Source: a bacterium (lineage in GTDB: Bacteria; UBA9089; UBA9088). From it: a stretch of 9,485 bases of DNA. The notes beneath the pieces are model-generated. The model saw nothing but the letters and a program-made list of their open reading frames with translations, made no database searches and was not told where the DNA came from. Every line of letters starts with the position of its first letter. The first letter of the stretch is position 1. The translations under genes were made by a program, and so were the position numbers. The stretch lies in NCBI GenBank assembly GCA_040756715.1, contig JBFLYE010000006.1:1-9485 (forward strand), in the 5' to 3' direction. Positions 6,657 through 9,485 of this stretch are shown piece after piece.

Positions 6657-7988
6657 ATGGTAACCATTATAGGTTTTAGCTTAGGTTTAATCATGGGCGG
6701 AATTATGGGATGGCTTATTGCCTCTTTGAAGGCTAAAACTAGAGAGGTATTGAACAATGAGCTAAGGCAGCAGATTCAACACAGAGATTCTGAAAGAGAC
6801 AAGCTTAATGAGGAACTCGTTGCGGAAAGACAAGCTAGGGTTGAGGCAATTACAAGACTTGAGGAATCTCAGAAGAGATTTGAGGAAGAAAAGGACCTTA
6901 TTGAGGCAATGAAAAAGGAGATGGCCGATACATTTAATGCCCTTTCATCTGCCGCCTTGAAGAGTAGTAGCGAGGACTTTCTTAAGCTTGCCTCTTTGCA
7001 TCTGGAAAAGATTATTGCCGATACAAAGGGAAGGCTGGGAGAGCATCAAGCAGCAATTGATGGGCTAATCAAGCCCCTTCAGGATGCTTTGAAAAGATCC
7101 GAGGAACAGATAAATAATATTGAGGCAAAGAGGAGGCAGGATTATGGGGGTTTACAAGAGCAGATTAAACTACTTGGCTTAACCCATCAGCAACTACAGA
7201 AAGAGACAAGCAATCTTGTCACTGCCTTACGGAAACCACAGGTTAGTGGTTCATGGGGTCAGCTTTCATTAAGGAGGACAGCTGAGCTTGCCGGGATGAC
7301 TGCCTACTGCGATTTTTATGAGCAGGTTTTAGTATCCACTGAAAGGGGTCATCTAAGACCTGATATGGTGGTTAAGCTTCCCAATGGCAGGGAGATTGTG
7401 GTAGATGCAAAGGCACCGGTTGATGTCTATCTAAATGCAATATCCGCATCACAAGAGGAAGAGAGAAAGAAGGGTATAGCCCAGTATGTTAATCAGGTAA
7501 GGATGCATATAAATAACCTTAGTTCCAAATCTTATTGGGAGCAATTTCCAAACTCTCCCGAAATGGTGGTGATGTATTTACCGGGAGAATCATTCTTTAG
7601 TGCAGCCGTGGAGTATGACCATAAGCTTATTGAAGAAAGTAGCATTAAAAAGGTAATCCTGGCTACGCCAACCACCTCTATTGCCCTCCTTAAGGCGATT
7701 GCTTGTGGTTGGCAGGAGAAGGAGATGGCAAAAAATGCTGAGCGAATAAGTATGCTAGGTAAGGAGCTATACGAAAGGATTAGCACACTGGCAAAGCATT
7801 TTGACGATATGGGTAGTGCAATTAAAAGGGCAATGGATGCTTATAACAAGGTAATCGGTTCAATGGAAGCAAAGGTGTTACCTTCAGTAAGAAAATTTAG
7901 AGAATTGGGGGTTAAGGTTGCAGGTGAAATACCCCCTTTTGAAGAAATAGACCATCTGCCAAGGAGGCTAATTTCTGGCCCAGAATGA
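6657..7988 (+). CDS. rmuC: DNA recombination protein RmuC homolog
   Basis: RmuC proteins limit DNA inversions and rearrangements at short inverted repeats in E. coli, and are thought to be nuclease-like. This 443-residue protein has one N-terminal membrane segment (about 2-24, with the glycine-rich stretch LGLIMGGIMGWLIASL). A long coiled coil rich in Glu, Arg and Lys follows to about 190, and then the conserved RmuC domain. That domain begins GSWGQLSLRRTAELAGM and contains RPDMVVKLPNGREIVVDAK, whose D236 and D250-A-K252 resemble the PD-(D/E)xK nuclease core. The later stretch ATPTTSIALLKAIACGWQEKEMAKNA is also typical. The ATG at 6657 has only AGGAAG at 6637-6642 upstream, at a long spacing of 14 bases. 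The gap after nrdD is 30 bases, so cotranscription is plausible. The biochemical role of the family is not settled. Confidence 0.94.
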   Translation: MVTIIGFSLGLIMGGIMGWLIASLKAKTREVLNNELRQQIQHRDSERDKLNEELVAERQARVEAITRLEESQKRFEEEKDLIEAMKKEMADTFNALSSAALKSSSEDFLKLASLHLEKIIADTKGRLGEHQAAIDGLIKPLQDALKRSEEQINNIEAKRRQDYGGLQEQIKLLGLTHQQLQKETSNLVTALRKPQVSGSWGQLSLRRTAELAGMTAYCDFYEQVLVSTERGHLRPDMVVKLPNGREIVVDAKAPVDVYLNAISASQEEERKKGIAQYVNQVRMHINNLSSKSYWEQFPNSPEMVVMYLPGESFFSAAVEYDHKLIEESSIKKVILATPTTSIALLKAIACGWQEKEMAKNAERISMLGKELYERISTLAKHFDDMGSAIKRAMDAYNKVIGSMEAKVLPSVRKFRELGVKVAGEIPPFEEIDHLPRRLISGPE

Positions 7989-7989
7989 A

Positions 7990-8024
7990 GATTTAGGAAT
8001 TAAGAATTTGTAGTTTTTAGTTTT
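7990..8024 (+). repeat. Heptamer array 4, degenerate
   Basis: Five 7-base units: GATTTAG, then GAATTAA, then GAATTTG, then TAGTTTT twice. It begins just after the rmuC stop and fills most of the 42-base gap before the earliest methyltransferase start codon. Only the last two units are identical, so this is the weakest array apart from the two-copy one. Confidence 0.5.
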
Positions 8025-8030
8025 AATAAA

Positions 8031-9029
8031 ATGTATACCTCTCAAAAAAGTGATATAATAAACATAATAAAAAGAAAAAAAATGCAAATGCTCTTGCCAT
8101 TTTATTATTCTTCTGTGGATAAAAAGAGACAAATCCTTGCTCGCTTATCCAGGAATGGTTTGAGAAAGGGATATAAGCGTTATTTGGGTTCCCCAATCCG
8201 TTATGCGGGTGGAAAAAGTTTAGCCGTGGGTTATGTAATTGAATATTTGCCCGATAATGTAAAAAGGGTGATTTCGCCCTTTTTTGGCGGTGGGTCGGTT
8301 GAGATTGCAATTGCTAAGAAATTAGGTATTCCTGTTCTTGGTTTTGAGATTTTTGACATTCTTGTAAATTACTGGCAGATTCAAATTAGTAAGCCTGATG
8401 AGCTTTACCAAAAACTAGCAGAGTTAAAGCCGACAAAAGAGGAATATGCGAAGGTAAAAGCTAAATTAAAGGCACACTGGAAAAAAGAGATAACATTGCC
8501 TTCCCTTGAACTCGCCGCTTATTACTATTTTAACCATAATCTCTCTTATGGGCCAGGATTTCTCGGCTGGATGTCAAAAATCTATGAAAATTCTGAAAGG
8601 TATAGTTTGATGATTGAGAAGGTTCGTGATTTTAATCTAAAAAATGTTTGGGTTGAATGTAAGTCTTTTGAGAATGTTCTTCCAAAATTTAGAAACGATT
8701 TTTTATATTGTGACCCACCTTATTATCTTGGAAAGGATAGCACCCTATTTCGTGGAATATATCCTCAGCGAAACTTCCCAATTCATCATAATAATTTTGA
8801 CCATGAAAAATTGCGTGATTTGCTGTTAAATCATCACAGAGGAGGGTTTATTCTTTCTTATAACGATAGCCTTACCATAAGAAAATGGTATTCAGAATGT
8901 CAGATTATAGAGGTTTCGTGGCAATACACGATGGGACAGGGTGAGACAAGAATTGGTTTAAACAGAAAAAGAGAAAACAGAAATCATGTTAAAAAATCTA
9001 ATGAAATTTTGGTGGTGAAATATGCATAG
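8031..9029 (+). CDS. D12-class adenine-specific DNA methyltransferase (Dam family)
   Basis: This enzyme should transfer a methyl group from S-adenosylmethionine to the N6 of adenine in a specific DNA site. Motifs appear in the alpha (Dam-like) order: motif X RYAGGK (57-62), the SAM-binding motif I SPFFGGGSVE (82-91), and the catalytic motif IV DPPY (228-231), with the target-recognition region between I and IV. The NHNLSYGPGFLGW and QYTMGQGETRIG stretches are typical of the class. The start is uncertain. Residues 1-20 are encoded by A/T-rich DNA that contains a good extended -10 promoter at 8051-8059, so translation may really begin at the in-frame ATG 8082 or 8088. About 50 residues before motif X would be unusually long in any case. 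No ribosome binding site is clear at any of them. The target sequence cannot be read from the protein, although GATC is common for the family. It is followed at once by a broken gene, probably its former restriction partner. Confidence 0.93.
   Translation: MYTSQKSDIINIIKRKKMQMLLPFYYSSVDKKRQILARLSRNGLRKGYKRYLGSPIRYAGGKSLAVGYVIEYLPDNVKRVISPFFGGGSVEIAIAKKLGIPVLGFEIFDILVNYWQIQISKPDELYQKLAELKPTKEEYAKVKAKLKAHWKKEITLPSLELAAYYYFNHNLSYGPGFLGWMSKIYENSERYSLMIEKVRDFNLKNVWVECKSFENVLPKFRNDFLYCDPPYYLGKDSTLFRGIYPQRNFPIHHNNFDHEKLRDLLLNHHRGGFILSYNDSLTIRKWYSECQIIEVSWQYTMGQGETRIGLNRKRENRNHVKKSNEILVVKYA
8051..8059 (+). promoter_or_regulatory. Extended -10 promoter for the methyltransferase
   Basis: TGATATAAT is a perfect extended -10 element (TG, one base, TATAAT). 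No convincing -35 box is seen 17 bases upstream, which extended -10 promoters can do without. Transcription would start near 8066, downstream of the ATG at 8031 and just upstream of the ATGs at 8082 and 8088. The methyltransferase may thus be expressed apart from the genes before it. Confidence 0.45.
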
Positions 9030-9413
9030 GAAGAAAGCAATGACATCAGAAAAGGCAAGTTTTGTTAAAAGACAAGGCCATCGTGATGCAAAAGAATGAC
9101 ACGATTTGAGGAAGATTATTCTTTCCAGGCAATGAATGGGTTGGGGAAATTGTTTCTTGCGTGCATAGAGTGTTTTCCAGAAACATTTACAGAATATCAA
9201 AAGAACAAAAAATTATACAAGGAAAGGCTTCAATTTCCAATGATAGAATTGTGCAAGAGGCTAAAGAATCAAAATATACTTTCTGCTTTTATTGATAAAG
9301 CAATGTTTAACAGCGGCGAAGTGAATTATCTGGCAATAAAACACGAGGGAAAATTTCATGTGTTTTGGTCAAGGGATGTGGTTGAGATACTTATAGTATC
9401 TTCCATTACTTAG
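9022..9413 (+). pseudogene. Broken gene after the methyltransferase, probable restriction endonuclease remnant
   Basis: Two short reading frames follow the methyltransferase and overlap it by eight bases. The first (9022-9099) encodes 25 residues, including SFVKRQGHRDAKE. The second (9096-9413) encodes 105 residues, including YSFQAMNGLGKLFLACIECFP and FIDKAMFNSGEVNYLAIKHEGKFHVF. They overlap as ATGA, in different frames. Each part looks like real protein: the first resembles an N-terminal helix and the second a helical stretch followed by beta strands. Together they give only about 130 residues, and no PD-(D/E)xK catalytic motif is visible. A Type II endonuclease is the expected neighbour of a D12 methyltransferase and normally has 200-350 residues. 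I infer an endonuclease that lost its catalytic middle by deletion with a frameshift. The alternative is two small intact genes of unknown function linked by stop-start coupling; I consider that less likely. Confidence 0.5.
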
Positions 9414-9435
9414 TGCAAAAATAGTATTTAAGAAA

Positions 9436-9470
9436 TTTTGAATTCTAAATTTTGAATTTTGAATTGAAAA
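9436..9470 (+). repeat. Heptamer array 5
   Basis: Five 7-base units: TTTTGAA, then TTCTAAA, then TTTTGAA twice, then a diverged TTGAAAA. It begins 22 bases after the stop of the broken gene and has the same unit order as the array at 4468-4495. The rest of the right end (9414-9485) is A/T-rich and holds nothing else I recognise. Confidence 0.7.
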
Positions 9471-9485
9471 AGGTTAAGTTTTATA

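Noticed and set aside
7989-8030. Terminator between rmuC and the methyltransferase
   Set aside because: There are T runs but no stable inverted repeat before them; the region is better explained by the degenerate heptamer array.
8023-8310. Minus-strand 95-residue frame across the methyltransferase start
   Set aside because: It lies opposite motif X and motif I of a clear methyltransferase, and its sequence is Phe-rich as expected from the complement of A-rich DNA.
9085-9103. Programmed -1 frameshift joining the 25- and 105-residue frames
   Set aside because: The bases GCAAAAGAATGA do not form a standard X-XXY-YYZ slippery heptamer. The joined product would be about 130 residues without a catalytic motif, so decay is simpler.

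Overview
The window looks like a stretch of a low-GC, A/T-rich bacterial chromosome. It carries RNase Y, ScpB, the membrane-end part of complex I (NuoI), an oxygen-sensitive class III ribonucleotide reductase and a secreted M6-type peptidase with a C-terminal tail resembling a type 9 sorting or FlgD-like domain. That mix suggests an anaerobic bacterium, perhaps from an uncultured lineage, but the sequence alone does not fix a phylum.

Layout. Positions 1-163 on the minus strand hold the first 54 codons of a nuoI gene, which starts at GTG and runs off the left edge. A 209-base divergent region (164-372) has two well-formed sigma70-type promoters pointing outward, and their -10 boxes overlap. 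From 373 to 7988 every gene is on the plus strand and closely packed: rny (RNA decay), scpB (chromosome segregation), an M6-family secreted metallopeptidase, an MTA/purine nucleoside phosphorylase-family enzyme, nrdD (anaerobic dNTP synthesis) and rmuC. ScpB/peptidase and peptidase/phosphorylase overlap by four bases (ATGA), so these three are probably translationally coupled. The last part (8031-9413) is a restriction-modification remnant. It has an intact D12-class adenine methyltransferase with its own extended -10 promoter, followed by a short broken partner that I infer to be the decayed restriction endonuclease.

The most unusual signal is not a gene. Five of the seven gene boundaries or gene ends on the plus strand carry short degenerate tandem repeats with a strict 7-base period, and the unit sequence differs from place to place (six arrays in all). 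They resemble in form the heptanucleotide STRR repeats known from cyanobacteria. Two arrays lie inside the apparent 5' coding end of the peptidase gene, where gain or loss of one 7-base unit would shift the reading frame.

I see no tRNA, rRNA, CRISPR array, insertion sequence or clear rho-independent terminator. The genes are mostly housekeeping, and I cannot support a claim that they form a new multi-gene system.
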